A program made the position numbers and the translations under genes. Shown here piece after piece: positions 1 through 9,009 of a stretch of DNA of 64,000 bases. Position 1 is the first letter of the stretch. Every line of letters starts with the position of its first letter. This DNA comes from Agaribacillus sp965228415 (GTDB lineage: Bacteria > Bacteroidota > Bacteroidia > Cytophagales > Cyclobacteriaceae): assembly GCA_965228415.1 (NCBI GenBank), contig OZ245814.1, positions 4,960,001 through 5,024,000 on the forward strand. Reading direction: 5' to 3'. The notes below the pieces were generated by a model that was not told where the DNA came from, ran no database searches, and was given only the letters and a program-made list of their open reading frames with translations.

Positions 1-1
1 A

Positions 2-688
2 TATTTAGATACGGCAACGATCAAAAATGTCCGTTTTTACGCGCTTCCCAGTGAGGCGGGGACCGTAATGTGCTCCTTTCCAAGAGGAGGGGCCGACAAG
101 GCGCCGGGACAAATTCAGAATGAATGGGAAAAGCTGGTGGTAGGTTATTTCAGTGAGAGTATGACTGGTTTTACCTATCAGGCCGCTGCCCATATGATCG
201 CAGAAGGTTTGATAGAAGAAGGCATGACTATGATCAGGGCTATTCATGACCGCTATGCACCTGAAAAACGAAATCCTTACAATGAGATAGAATATGGTAA
301 TCATTATACCAGGGCCATGTCGAGCTACGGCGCCTTTGTGGCAGCCTCCGGATTTACTTTAAATGAACCTGATGGTGCCATTGGTTTTGATCCTAAGATC
401 ACCCCTGACAATTTTAGATCTGCCTTTATTACCGGAGGAGGTTGGGGAACGTTTTCTCAGAAAAGAGAAGAAGGGAGACAAACCAATACTATTGCCTTTA
501 AATACGGATCAGCGAATCTTTCTAAAATCACCTTGTATGCCGAGAACGTACAAAAACGATCTGTACGCTTAAATATCAACGGCAAAAACATACCAATACG
601 ATTGAAACGAAATGACAGACAATATGAAATCAATTGGAAGGGGACAAACCTGAAAGCAGGTGGTGAAATTGAATTAATAATAGAGTAA
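2..688 (+). CDS. GH116-type glycosidase, C-terminal part (cut by window edge)
   Basis: The reading frame is open from the first bases of the window, so only the C-terminal ~228 residues are present. It matches the ends of the two full GH116-type proteins downstream. Shared marks are the SEAG..MCSFPRGG stretch (GEAGLVMCTWPKGG in the next enzyme), the YFSESMTGFTYQAA box, the HDRYAPEKRNPYNEIE box and a C-terminal beta domain with the GGWGTFSQK motif. GH116 enzymes are retaining beta-glucosidases/xylosidases or glucosylceramidases with an alpha/alpha-barrel catalytic domain. The catalytic residues lie in the missing part. It stands 10 bp ahead of the mutarotase-like gene and is surely co-transcribed. 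An internal ATG at 68 is not the real start, because the homology begins before it. Confidence 0.85.
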   Translation, partial: YLDTATIKNVRFYALPSEAGTVMCSFPRGGADKAPGQIQNEWEKLVVGYFSESMTGFTYQAAAHMIAEGLIEEGMTMIRAIHDRYAPEKRNPYNEIEYGNHYTRAMSSYGAFVAASGFTLNEPDGAIGFDPKITPDNFRSAFITGGGWGTFSQKREEGRQTNTIAFKYGSANLSKITLYAENVQKRSVRLNINGKNIPIRLKRNDRQYEINWKGTNLKAGGEIELIIE

Positions 689-698
689 GGTATCAGAC

Positions 699-1304
699 AT
701 GTATTTTAGGAACTTAATAATATTAATGGCTGCAGGCATGGTGAGTTGTAGTCTGCGGCAGGAGCCGGATGCGCTTGAAGTCGAATCCCGGCAGCTCCAA
801 AAAAATGACTGGAAATCTCAGGTCAGGGAAACGCTAATGGCCTATGGCCATCGCAACTGGATCGTAGTGGCGGATGCCGCCTATCCCAGGCAAAGTAATC
901 CTGCCATCCAAACGATGGTTGTTGATGCCGGACAATTGGAAACGGTGGAATTCATCAACAATTTGATCGGTGATTTGGATCATGTGGATGCCAACATCTT
1001 TGTCGATGAGGAAATAGCTTATGTTCAGGAGAAAAATGCCAAAGGAATAGAAAATTATAAAGAAAAACTCGATCGCATGTTACGGGGAAAATCAGTAGCG
1101 TCCCGATTGCACGAAGATATCATAAAAGAATTGGATAAAGCTGCGGAACTGTTTAATATCCTTATTCTCAAAACCGATCAGACTATTCCCTATACTTCGG
1201 TTTTTTTTCAGTTGGAGTGTGGTTATTGGGATGCGGCGGCGGAGAAAACATTAAGAAATATAATGGAAAACACACTAATGAAACAAAATGGCAAACAAGA
1301 TTGA
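699..1304 (+). CDS. Exported RbsD/FucU-like sugar mutarotase lipoprotein
   Basis: 201 residues. A short signal peptide ends in a lipobox-like MVSC (Cys17), so the protein should be lipid-anchored outside the cytoplasm. After a ~40-residue linker comes an RbsD/FucU-type fold: MAYGHRNWIVVADAAYP (about 47-63) matches the active-site strand of D-ribose pyranase, with H51 and D59 spaced by eight as His20/Asp28 are in RbsD. The later TDQTIPYTSVFFQ stretch matches the C-terminal PYAN box, with Ser replacing Asn. The family interconverts pyranose/furanose or alpha/beta anomers of ribose or fucose and is normally cytosolic. The gene overlaps the next GH116 gene by 17 bp, which implies coupled translation. 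The role may be to convert released sugars near the enzymes; this is inference. Confidence 0.75.
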   Translation: MYFRNLIILMAAGMVSCSLRQEPDALEVESRQLQKNDWKSQVRETLMAYGHRNWIVVADAAYPRQSNPAIQTMVVDAGQLETVEFINNLIGDLDHVDANIFVDEEIAYVQEKNAKGIENYKEKLDRMLRGKSVASRLHEDIIKELDKAAELFNILILKTDQTIPYTSVFFQLECGYWDAAAEKTLRNIMENTLMKQNGKQD

Positions 1305-4086
1305 AAAAGAAAATGTGGGTAACTGTGATCCAGGCACCGGATGTTGCACCCCTGAAAATACCGGATACTCTAAACAGCCTCAGCTAACAACTGTTCAACG
1401 CCGGGATTTCATGAAAGCTATGGGTGTGATAATGGGCGGTATGGCTTCGGCATTCCCTTCCATTGGAAAGGCGCGGGAAAACGAGCGTGCTCCCTATGCA
1501 ATTCCCGAAGAAAAAAATCTGGACCCCGAATGGATCAAATCTTTGTACGAAAGGGGAAAACCGGAGATTTATGAAAGGAAGGACCTGGTATATATTGGCA
1601 TGCCTGTCGGTGGTATAACTGCCGGGCAAGTATATCTGGGTGGGGATGGCAAATTGTGGTTGTGGCGAATTTTTAACAATCAGCACAATGGTGTCGTTGA
1701 AAAAACCACCAGATTTAATGGACGCCGGATCCGCTCCCGGGATGGCAGCAATTATGTGGTGCCCATTGAGCCCGATTCACCCCTGGAGCAAGGGTTTAAA
1801 ATTAAGATCAACCGGGCAGGCGAGGAAACTGAAAAGCGGCTGGATTACAAGGGGTTTAAAGAGATTACTTTTAAGGGGCGATATCCGGTGGGAGAAGTTG
1901 CTTATCGGGAAACCGGCTTCCCGGCTGAAGTGGATCTAATGGCCTACTCTCCGTTTGTTCCATTGGCGTGGGACTCTTCCAGCTATCCGGCCACTATAAT
2001 GCGCTATACAGTTCGGAACACAGGCAACGAAGAAATCTCATGTACCTTGACAGGCTGGCTTGAAAATGCGGTACACATAAGCACAGGGGATCCAATAAAG
2101 ACAAAAATTAGAAACAGGCTTATAAAAAAAGATGGCCATGCCATCCTGTCACTGGATGCCCCGGCTTCATTGGCCATTAACAAAAATTCGGCTCATAATC
2201 CCAGTGAACAAAGAGATCATGGCAGTATGTCGCTATTACTTCTTGATGCAGATACCGACTGCCACTATAGCCTGGGTAAACAACCGATGTCTTCAGTAAG
2301 CGCTAATACCGACAAGGAACTAATTGCCCCACTGAAAGAGAGGAGCATCGGAAAACTGGCAAAAACTTTTAAGCTGGCCGCAGGGGAAGAAAAAGTAGTA
2401 ACTTTCGTGATCAGTTGGCACTTTACCAATTTGTATCCTTCGGAATGGAGCGATTTAAGTAACCGGTTCAAAGGCAGATACTATAAAACCAGATTTGACG
2501 ATGCCGCGGCAGTAGCGAGTGACCTGGTTTCTAAGCTGGATGCCTTGCACAGAGATACTTTGCTTTGGGTCAAAACTTTCTATGAAGATTCCACCTTGCC
2601 GCATTGGTTCTTAAACCGCACCTTTGTTAATATCTCGACCCTGGCTACTGAAACATGTTATCGATTGGAAGATGGCCGTTTCTGGGCCTGGGAAGGTGTA
2701 GGGTGTTGTCCGGGAACCTGCACACATGTATGGCACTATGCTCAGGCGATGGGACGTATCTTCCCGGAGATCGAACGAAACCTTCGCGAGTTGACCGATT
2801 TTGAGGTGATGGACAAACAGACCGGCAAAATAGATTTCCGGGCTGGCGTGGCTAACCGGGATGCGGCTGACGGGCAGGCGGGAATCATTATGCGGGCTTA
2901 TCGCGATCATCAAATGAGCAAGGATAACACTTATTTGAATAGAAATTGGGATCACATCAAGCTGGCCCTCAATTTTCTTATCGCAATGGATAAAGCCGAT
3001 GGAACGGCAGATGGGATGATCTTTGGAGAACAGCATAATACGCTGGATGCGGAGTGGTTTGGTAACATTCCTGTCATCACCTCACTCTACCTTTGCGCCC
3101 TTGCCTGTGGTCGTGAAATGGCCAAAGACATGAACGATACAGAATTTGCAAAAGTGTGCAGTACTATCCTGGAAAAGGGACAAAAGAACATAGAAACCCT
3201 TTTTAAAGAAGAATACGGCTACTTCGTGCAAAAAGAGGATCCCGCGCACAGTAATGCTATAGGTATTGGAGACGGCTGTTATATTGATCAGGTTTTTGGC
3301 CAGGGCTGGGCCTTTCAGGTAGGGTTGGGCAGGCTTTTCAATGCGGACATGGTAAAAAAATCATTGAATGCCTTGTGGAAACATAATTATGTGGCTGATA
3401 TGGGCCCGTATCGGGCGTCTTTACCGGTAAACCTGGCAGGCAGGCCTTATGCCATTGACGGTGAAGCGGGCCTGGTTATGTGTACCTGGCCAAAAGGGGG
3501 ACGGAATGAAGACTGGGAAAAACACTGGCAGTATGGCTACTTTAACGAGTGTATGTCGGGATTTGAATACCAGGCAGCTGGTCATATGATGTGGGAAGGA
3601 GGCGACCTGGTGGAAAAAAGCTTAATATTGACACGTTCCGTTCATGACAGATATCACCCTTCAAGACGAAATCCGTATAACGAGATTGAATGCAGTGATC
3701 ATTATGCCAGGGCTATGGCCAGTTATGGCGTCTATTTGGCGGCATGTGGCTTCGAGTACCATGGACCGAAGGGTTTTATAGCTTTTGCCCCCAAGTGGCA
3801 GCAGAAGGATTTCAAGGCGGCATTTACAGCGGCGGAGGGATGGGGGACTTTTTATCAACAAATTAAAAAAGGCAAATTTGAGGCCGGATTAACCTTAAAA
3901 TATGGAAAACTATCTCTTCAGAAGATTTCATTAAATGTTCCTGGAAGGGCTAAAAGTTGTGTGGTTAAATTGAATGACCGAAAAATCAAATGTACCCGAT
4001 CACAGGTTAAAGACAGACTTAATATTTCATTTGATAAACAAATTCTTGAGCCCAATGATAAATTGACGGTGAGTATTAGGGTTTAA
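1288..4086 (+). CDS. GH116-type beta-glycosidase with Tat-like signal
   Basis: 932 residues. A ~38-residue Cys-rich leader (CDPGTGCC) precedes a twin-arginine-type motif, RRDFMKAMG, and a hydrophobic stretch, so export by Tat is likely. The N-terminal beta domain carries the GH116 entry motif YIGMPVGGITAGQVYLGGDG (about 105-125), and the alpha/alpha barrel follows. By alignment with GBA2/TxGH116 as I remember them, Glu469 in FWAWEGVG is the likely nucleophile and Asp587 in NTLDAEWFG the acid/base. The length fits the family. Expected reaction: retaining cleavage of beta-linked glucose (or xylose) from a glycan or glycolipid. It overlaps the mutarotase-like gene upstream and lies 45 bp before another GH116 gene. 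The exact substrate cannot be read. Confidence 0.88.
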   Translation: MANKIEKENVGNCDPGTGCCTPENTGYSKQPQLTTVQRRDFMKAMGVIMGGMASAFPSIGKARENERAPYAIPEEKNLDPEWIKSLYERGKPEIYERKDLVYIGMPVGGITAGQVYLGGDGKLWLWRIFNNQHNGVVEKTTRFNGRRIRSRDGSNYVVPIEPDSPLEQGFKIKINRAGEETEKRLDYKGFKEITFKGRYPVGEVAYRETGFPAEVDLMAYSPFVPLAWDSSSYPATIMRYTVRNTGNEEISCTLTGWLENAVHISTGDPIKTKIRNRLIKKDGHAILSLDAPASLAINKNSAHNPSEQRDHGSMSLLLLDADTDCHYSLGKQPMSSVSANTDKELIAPLKERSIGKLAKTFKLAAGEEKVVTFVISWHFTNLYPSEWSDLSNRFKGRYYKTRFDDAAAVASDLVSKLDALHRDTLLWVKTFYEDSTLPHWFLNRTFVNISTLATETCYRLEDGRFWAWEGVGCCPGTCTHVWHYAQAMGRIFPEIERNLRELTDFEVMDKQTGKIDFRAGVANRDAADGQAGIIMRAYRDHQMSKDNTYLNRNWDHIKLALNFLIAMDKADGTADGMIFGEQHNTLDAEWFGNIPVITSLYLCALACGREMAKDMNDTEFAKVCSTILEKGQKNIETLFKEEYGYFVQKEDPAHSNAIGIGDGCYIDQVFGQGWAFQVGLGRLFNADMVKKSLNALWKHNYVADMGPYRASLPVNLAGRPYAIDGEAGLVMCTWPKGGRNEDWEKHWQYGYFNECMSGFEYQAAGHMMWEGGDLVEKSLILTRSVHDRYHPSRRNPYNEIECSDHYARAMASYGVYLAACGFEYHGPKGFIAFAPKWQQKDFKAAFTAAEGWGTFYQQIKKGKFEAGLTLKYGKLSLQKISLNVPGRAKSCVVKLNDRKIKCTRSQVKDRLNISFDKQILEPNDKLTVSIRV

Positions 4087-4131
4087 CAAGTAAAGGTAAA
4101 ATAGGTGTTGATCCGAAAATAAACTAATATT

Positions 4132-6885
4132 ATGATTTATCCGATGAATAAAGTGTTGAGGTTACTATTAATAATTTTTGTACTGGTATCAGAAATTCAC
4201 GGGACGTCCGGTCAGGTGGCCAGGGAGCTTGGATCGCAGGAGAATACCCGGGAGGTGATCAACGACAAAGATGACCTGCTAAAGGATTATTTTAAACTTT
4301 CCACTGAACCGGGACTAATTAACAGGGGAAACAGGACCATCTATGAAGGTGAACAGTTAACAGCCATTCAATTTCCGGTTGGCGGTATTGGTACCGGTTG
4401 CATTCAATTTGACGGCAATGCTGTTCCACGCTTTTGGCAAATATTCAATAATATGACCCACGATTATATTCCCAACAGTTTTTTTGCTATTCGTGTGAAA
4501 GATCAGGATAAGGTAGCGGTGAAGGCCCTGCAGACTAAAGATGTTGGTTTGTTTAAGGGAATAAAATCAATCCGGGCGGTAGCTGAATTTCCTTTTCTAA
4601 CATACCATTTCAAAGATGATTTTCCCGCCGGGATCAGTATGGAAGTGTATAATCCATTCATACCTACAAATTTGAAAGATTCCGGGATCCCCGCAGTTTT
4701 TTATCGTTTTACCGTAGAAAACCCCTCGGATCGCACGCTTGAAATAAGTATACTGGCCTCCCAGCAAAATGCAGTTGGTTTTTCAAAAATACCTATTGTA
4801 AATAATGAAGTATCATTTGCCAATAATTATGAGCTTAGCATTGCCAGAAATCCCGTTTTGGGAAATAGCTCATCTTTGTATGGGGGAAATAGAAATTCTG
4901 TCAATACAAAAGGCAATTCAAAGGTGCTTTATATGGAAGGAGAGCTCGGAGAAGAAGCGGAACATTTCGGACAAATGGCTTTGATGCTATTCGGTGACAA
5001 CAATACCTTAAAGATGGCAGAAGGAATTGCCAGTTGGACCAATGAAAAAGATCTCTATAATACATTTTATAAAAAGGGAAATATCAAAGGGAAAGCAAAT
5101 ACCGGCAGGAGTCAAAAAGGAAAGACATGGACGGGCGCTTTGAATACATCTTTTGTACTCAAGCCAGGTGAAAAGAAAGTAGTTAAAATGGCCTTGATCT
5201 GGTATTTTCCCAATGGAAAAAACGGAGGGCACGCCGACAAATGGGATGCGTGGGGTAAAGGGGATTGGGAAGGCAACGGCAATCACTATGCTAATCACTG
5301 GAAAAATATTAAAGATCTTACGCACTATCTGGAGACTAAGCAAGAAAGTCTGACCAACTATTCAAGATCCTTTAGCAGAGCGCTTTATGATACTAACTTT
5401 CCCTATTGGCTTGTTGAACGTATTGGAAATCAGTTGTCCATACTGAAGAGCCGCACAATCTTTTTCGATAAAGATAATTATGTTGGTCTGTGGGAAGGTG
5501 CCGGTGGTGGTGACGGATCTTGTGCGGGAAATTGCAATCACGTTTGGCATTACGCACAAGCCCACGCCAGATTGTTTCCGGAAATGGGCAGACTCATCAG
5601 GGAACAGTCATTTGATGGGATAAAAGAAAATGGTCAGATACCATACCGGCAACCTGCTGGAAGTCCGGCTTTTGATGGGCAATGCGGAGACATACTCGGC
5701 GCGTATAGAGAACATCTTTTGTCTACTGATGTATCATGGTTGAAACGTCAATACCCAGCTATTAAAAAAGCTATGAATTATTTGATCGATACACACGATG
5801 ATGACAGGGATGGATGGTTATCAGACGATTCCAAGCATACTACGTACGATGCTTCTATGACAGGAAATCCTTCGTTTTTAAGCTCATTATATTTGGCGGC
5901 TTTGAAAGCAAGTGAAAAGATGGCAATTATTGTCGGAGACCTGGAACAAGCCGATGAATGGAAAATCATGGCTGAAAAATCAGCAAAGCTTCAGAGTGAG
6001 AAATTGTGGAATGGGGAATATTTCATCCAAATACCTGGCGAAAAACGAAATACCGACTACGAAAATGGTTGTCATGCTGATCAACTGCTTGGGCAGTGGT
6101 GGGCAGACCAACTTGGCCTCGGAAGTATGTACCCCGATTACAAAATAAAATCAGCCACTGAGGCTGTTGTAAAATACAATTTTAAAAGTAACCTTCATAA
6201 CCATAACCAGGGTCATCGAACATTTGCTTTACCTCATGAAGCAGGTATGGTGGTAACCACGTGGCCAAACAATGATCGTACGCCCTATGCTTCGGGGTAT
6301 TCCGGAGAAATCTGGACGACTTTTGAATATACCATAGGCGCCTCACTTTTTAAATACAATCAAATTCAGGATGCTTTGACGGTGCTGAGATCAGGTTCTA
6401 AAAGATATGATGGTAAATTACGTACCGGTTATATCGGGGATTGGGGCAATTTTGGCTTTAGTGGCAATCCTTTTGGAGATGATGAATGCGGGCAGTTTTA
6501 CGGGAGGGCGCTATCTATATGGTCGACGCTATTGGCTGCCCAAGGCTTTGAGTATGACGGTTCCAAAAAAGCGATAGGGTTCAATCCAAAATGGAAACCT
6601 GATAATCATGTATCTTTCTTTTCTGCAGCGGAAGGTTGGGGGACCTTCACACAAAAAAGATCTGATGGCAGGCAAATCAATATGCTAAAAGTTATGTTTG
6701 GATCAGTCAAACTTTCCAAAATTAATTTACACTTTAATGGGAAAGAGGAACCATCAGCAAGGATAAATGTCAATGGAAAACAAGTAAACGCACAGCTTGA
6801 CATTCAGGGACAGAAATGCGGAATTAGTCTGGCAGAAGTGGATTTAAGGGAAGGTGATATGCTTGAAATAGCAATAGATTATTAA
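4132..6885 (+). CDS. GH116-type beta-glycosidase, exported
   Basis: 917 residues with a Sec-type signal (hydrophobic VLRLLLIIFVLVS, then SGQ). Met5 at 4144 is an equally good start. GH116 marks include FPVGGIGTGCIQFDG (about 82-96), LWEGAGGGDGSCAG with Glu455 as the likely nucleophile, TTYDASMTG with Asp573 as the likely acid/base, and the C-terminal EGWGTFTQKR motif shared with both upstream paralogs. It differs clearly in sequence from the 1288 protein, so the two probably prefer different linkages or positions rather than being a recent duplication. It ends the three-enzyme run; 179 bp separate it from the sigma factor gene. Confidence 0.88.
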   Translation: MIYPMNKVLRLLLIIFVLVSEIHGTSGQVARELGSQENTREVINDKDDLLKDYFKLSTEPGLINRGNRTIYEGEQLTAIQFPVGGIGTGCIQFDGNAVPRFWQIFNNMTHDYIPNSFFAIRVKDQDKVAVKALQTKDVGLFKGIKSIRAVAEFPFLTYHFKDDFPAGISMEVYNPFIPTNLKDSGIPAVFYRFTVENPSDRTLEISILASQQNAVGFSKIPIVNNEVSFANNYELSIARNPVLGNSSSLYGGNRNSVNTKGNSKVLYMEGELGEEAEHFGQMALMLFGDNNTLKMAEGIASWTNEKDLYNTFYKKGNIKGKANTGRSQKGKTWTGALNTSFVLKPGEKKVVKMALIWYFPNGKNGGHADKWDAWGKGDWEGNGNHYANHWKNIKDLTHYLETKQESLTNYSRSFSRALYDTNFPYWLVERIGNQLSILKSRTIFFDKDNYVGLWEGAGGGDGSCAGNCNHVWHYAQAHARLFPEMGRLIREQSFDGIKENGQIPYRQPAGSPAFDGQCGDILGAYREHLLSTDVSWLKRQYPAIKKAMNYLIDTHDDDRDGWLSDDSKHTTYDASMTGNPSFLSSLYLAALKASEKMAIIVGDLEQADEWKIMAEKSAKLQSEKLWNGEYFIQIPGEKRNTDYENGCHADQLLGQWWADQLGLGSMYPDYKIKSATEAVVKYNFKSNLHNHNQGHRTFALPHEAGMVVTTWPNNDRTPYASGYSGEIWTTFEYTIGASLFKYNQIQDALTVLRSGSKRYDGKLRTGYIGDWGNFGFSGNPFGDDECGQFYGRALSIWSTLLAAQGFEYDGSKKAIGFNPKWKPDNHVSFFSAAEGWGTFTQKRSDGRQINMLKVMFGSVKLSKINLHFNGKEEPSARINVNGKQVNAQLDIQGQKCGISLAEVDLREGDMLEIAIDY

Positions 6886-7064
6886 AAGGCAAGACCGCTT
6901 CCGATTCAATTAACAGGCAACCATACGAATCTACCCTGGTGCAAATAGTCATGGAAAAGCTTTCACAAAGATTAAATTGCTTAATTAGAGATTATTCCCT
7001 ATAATCGAAAATTGTTGAACCTAAATATTAAGTCTAATTATCCGGGTTTAAAAATAATTCTGTA

Positions 7065-7688
7065 TTGAGTGCGACAACGGATACGATTTTTTTTGGACGC
7101 GATGATCTATCTGATCGTGAGGTCTGGAATAGACTGAGAAACGGTCATAAGGATGCCCTGAATTATATTTTCAGGCGATATGTGAAAATATTGTACCAAT
7201 ATGGTTATAAGTTCACAGCTGACCACAAACAGATTGAAGACAGCATTCAGGAGGTTTTTTTAACGCTATGGGAAAAAAGGGACGCCCTGGCCGAAACGGA
7301 TCGCATTAAACCTTATTTGTTGGTAATCTTTAGAAGAAAGCTCATACGGGCACTATCTAGTAATAATATTATCATAGATCGGAATTTTGAAATACAAAAT
7401 TACAATTTTGAGCTGGCCCCTAGCCCTGACCACCGCATTGTCAATGAAGAAACTGAGACGGCCCAGACCATAAAAATCGCTAAATACTTGTCGAAACTTC
7501 CCAAAAAGAAGCGAGAAGTGCTCTATTTGCGGTACTACTGCGAGTTAGATTATAACGAGATTGCCTCAGTGATGAATATTTCTTACCAATCGGCCCGCAA
7601 CTTGATGTACAAGGCATTAAAAGTTTTGAAGAGTCATCTTACATCTGCACTATTTCCGCTTCTGATTACTTACTTCACTTTTTTTTAA
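7065..7688 (+). CDS. ECF RNA polymerase sigma factor, FecI-like
   Basis: 207 residues. Region sigma-2 lies at about 25-90 (NYIFRRYVKILYQYG, then IEDSIQEVFLTLWEKRD). Region sigma-4 lies at about 145-195 (LPKKKREVLYLRYYCELDY, a helix-turn-helix ending in SYQSARNLMYKALKVL). The family is the Bacteroidota SusC-linked ECF sigma. The start is TTG at 7065: no ATG occurs before sigma-2, and the frame gives the usual short N-terminus there. The FecR anti-sigma follows, then SusC with an STN domain. This is the classic trans-envelope switch: ligand in SusC signals FecR, which frees the sigma factor. Confidence 0.9.
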   Translation: MSATTDTIFFGRDDLSDREVWNRLRNGHKDALNYIFRRYVKILYQYGYKFTADHKQIEDSIQEVFLTLWEKRDALAETDRIKPYLLVIFRRKLIRALSSNNIIIDRNFEIQNYNFELAPSPDHRIVNEETETAQTIKIAKYLSKLPKKKREVLYLRYYCELDYNEIASVMNISYQSARNLMYKALKVLKSHLTSALFPLLITYFTFF

Positions 7689-7833
7689 AAAAGTTCTCAA
7701 AAAAAGGTTACAAAAATACAACGCTTGTCTTTTTAATATCAAAGGCCCGGTGATTTTTGCGGATTGCTGTCATGTGAAAATGATTAAAACGAAAAGCAAA
7801 AGTTCCTGATAACACCTGAAAGTAATTTAATAA

Positions 7834-8880
7834 ATGGACCCTAAAAACTATGATATAGAAGATTTTTGCCAGGATTTAAGTTTCTGGAAATGGATAAAGT
7901 ATGGAGATGCCGAAAGTAAGTTATTTTGGGAAAAATGGCTTGAACAGCATCCTGATAAAAGACCAGCGGTAGCGCAGGCGAAAAAAATTCTTCAGTCTAT
8001 TAATATAGATCAAAAAGAACCTGATGAGAGGAATATAACAACTCTTTGGCATGAAATTGATAATAAAATAGCATCTTCCGAGAAAATCAGGCGTATTGGT
8101 CAACGCAAAAAAAGGCCATTCACCATTTCCAGGGTTGCAGCTATTTTCATAGGATTTGTAATTGGCGTTATTGGGCTTTACACACTAACCAAATTCAATG
8201 GTATCGAAAAATCATCTGTCGGTCAGGAGATAAAAATGATCGAACGCGCTAATCCTGCCGGCAGAAACTCCACCATCACCTTGCCAGATGGAACAAGAAT
8301 CAGGTTAAACGCAGCCAGCACACTAATTTTCCCTGAAGTGTTTTCAGCAAAGACGAGGCAGGTGTCACTTATTGGAGAAGCCTTTTTTCAGGTAGCGAAG
8401 GATCCTTCTAAGCCATTCATTATTCATACCGGCAGATTTAGTACTACCGTATTAGGTACCAGTTTTAATATCAACGCCTATCCTTCAACAGATGAAATAA
8501 AAGTAGCCGTGGTCACGGGAAAAGTATTTGTTGAAGACATGGAAGGGACTGGTGCCAGGAAGTCCCTGACCATTACCCCGGAAGAAATGGCTGTTTTTAA
8601 CAAAGGGTCAGGAGATCTAAGCAGCCATGCTTATGATTATTTAAAGGAAATAGCCTGGAAAGACAATATCATTCATTTTGAAAATGCTGACATGGAGGCG
8701 ATCATTGATAAATTGGCGAAGTGGTACGGGGTAACATTTATATTAAACAAGCACATCCCCAGTAAGAAAGATTATACGGCCACCTATGATAATAAGTCGC
8801 TGGAGGAAGTCCTTCAAGGTCTGTCTTTCGCTTTTGATTTTGAATTTACTATTGAGAATAAAGTTGTAACCATTAATTAA
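7834..8880 (+). CDS. FecR-type anti-sigma factor
   Basis: 348 residues. A cytosolic N-terminal part (~1-100) that should hold the sigma factor is followed by one membrane helix at about 106-126 (VAAIFIGFVIGVIGLYTL). The periplasmic FecR domain (about 140-245) shows the usual TLPDGTRIRLNAAST and LIGEAFFQVAKDPSKPF boxes. The C-terminal DUF4974-like signalling domain covers about 270-348. It reads the SusC N-terminal STN domain in the periplasm and controls the sigma factor encoded 146 bp upstream. Confidence 0.92.
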   Translation: MDPKNYDIEDFCQDLSFWKWIKYGDAESKLFWEKWLEQHPDKRPAVAQAKKILQSINIDQKEPDERNITTLWHEIDNKIASSEKIRRIGQRKKRPFTISRVAAIFIGFVIGVIGLYTLTKFNGIEKSSVGQEIKMIERANPAGRNSTITLPDGTRIRLNAASTLIFPEVFSAKTRQVSLIGEAFFQVAKDPSKPFIIHTGRFSTTVLGTSFNINAYPSTDEIKVAVVTGKVFVEDMEGTGARKSLTITPEEMAVFNKGSGDLSSHAYDYLKEIAWKDNIIHFENADMEAIIDKLAKWYGVTFILNKHIPSKKDYTATYDNKSLEEVLQGLSFAFDFEFTIENKVVTIN

Positions 8881-8917
8881 TAATGCCTATGAGATAGATA
8901 AAGTACAATAAAAAACA

Positions 8918-8959
8918 CGGTGCTGCACAAATTCATTGGGGAATGACAGGACAACACCG
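8918..8959 (+). other. Imperfect inverted repeat before susC-like gene
   Basis: CGGTGCTG at 8918-8925 and CAACACCG at 8952-8959 form 8-bp arms with one mismatch around a 26-bp loop, in the 129-bp gap between the FecR-like and SusC-like genes. It could be a weak attenuator-type hairpin or chance; no T-run follows it. Confidence 0.25.
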
Positions 8960-9009
8960 CGTAAGACCTACCGAAAATTGATAAAAAATGTTTTACCAAA
9001 AATTTCAGT

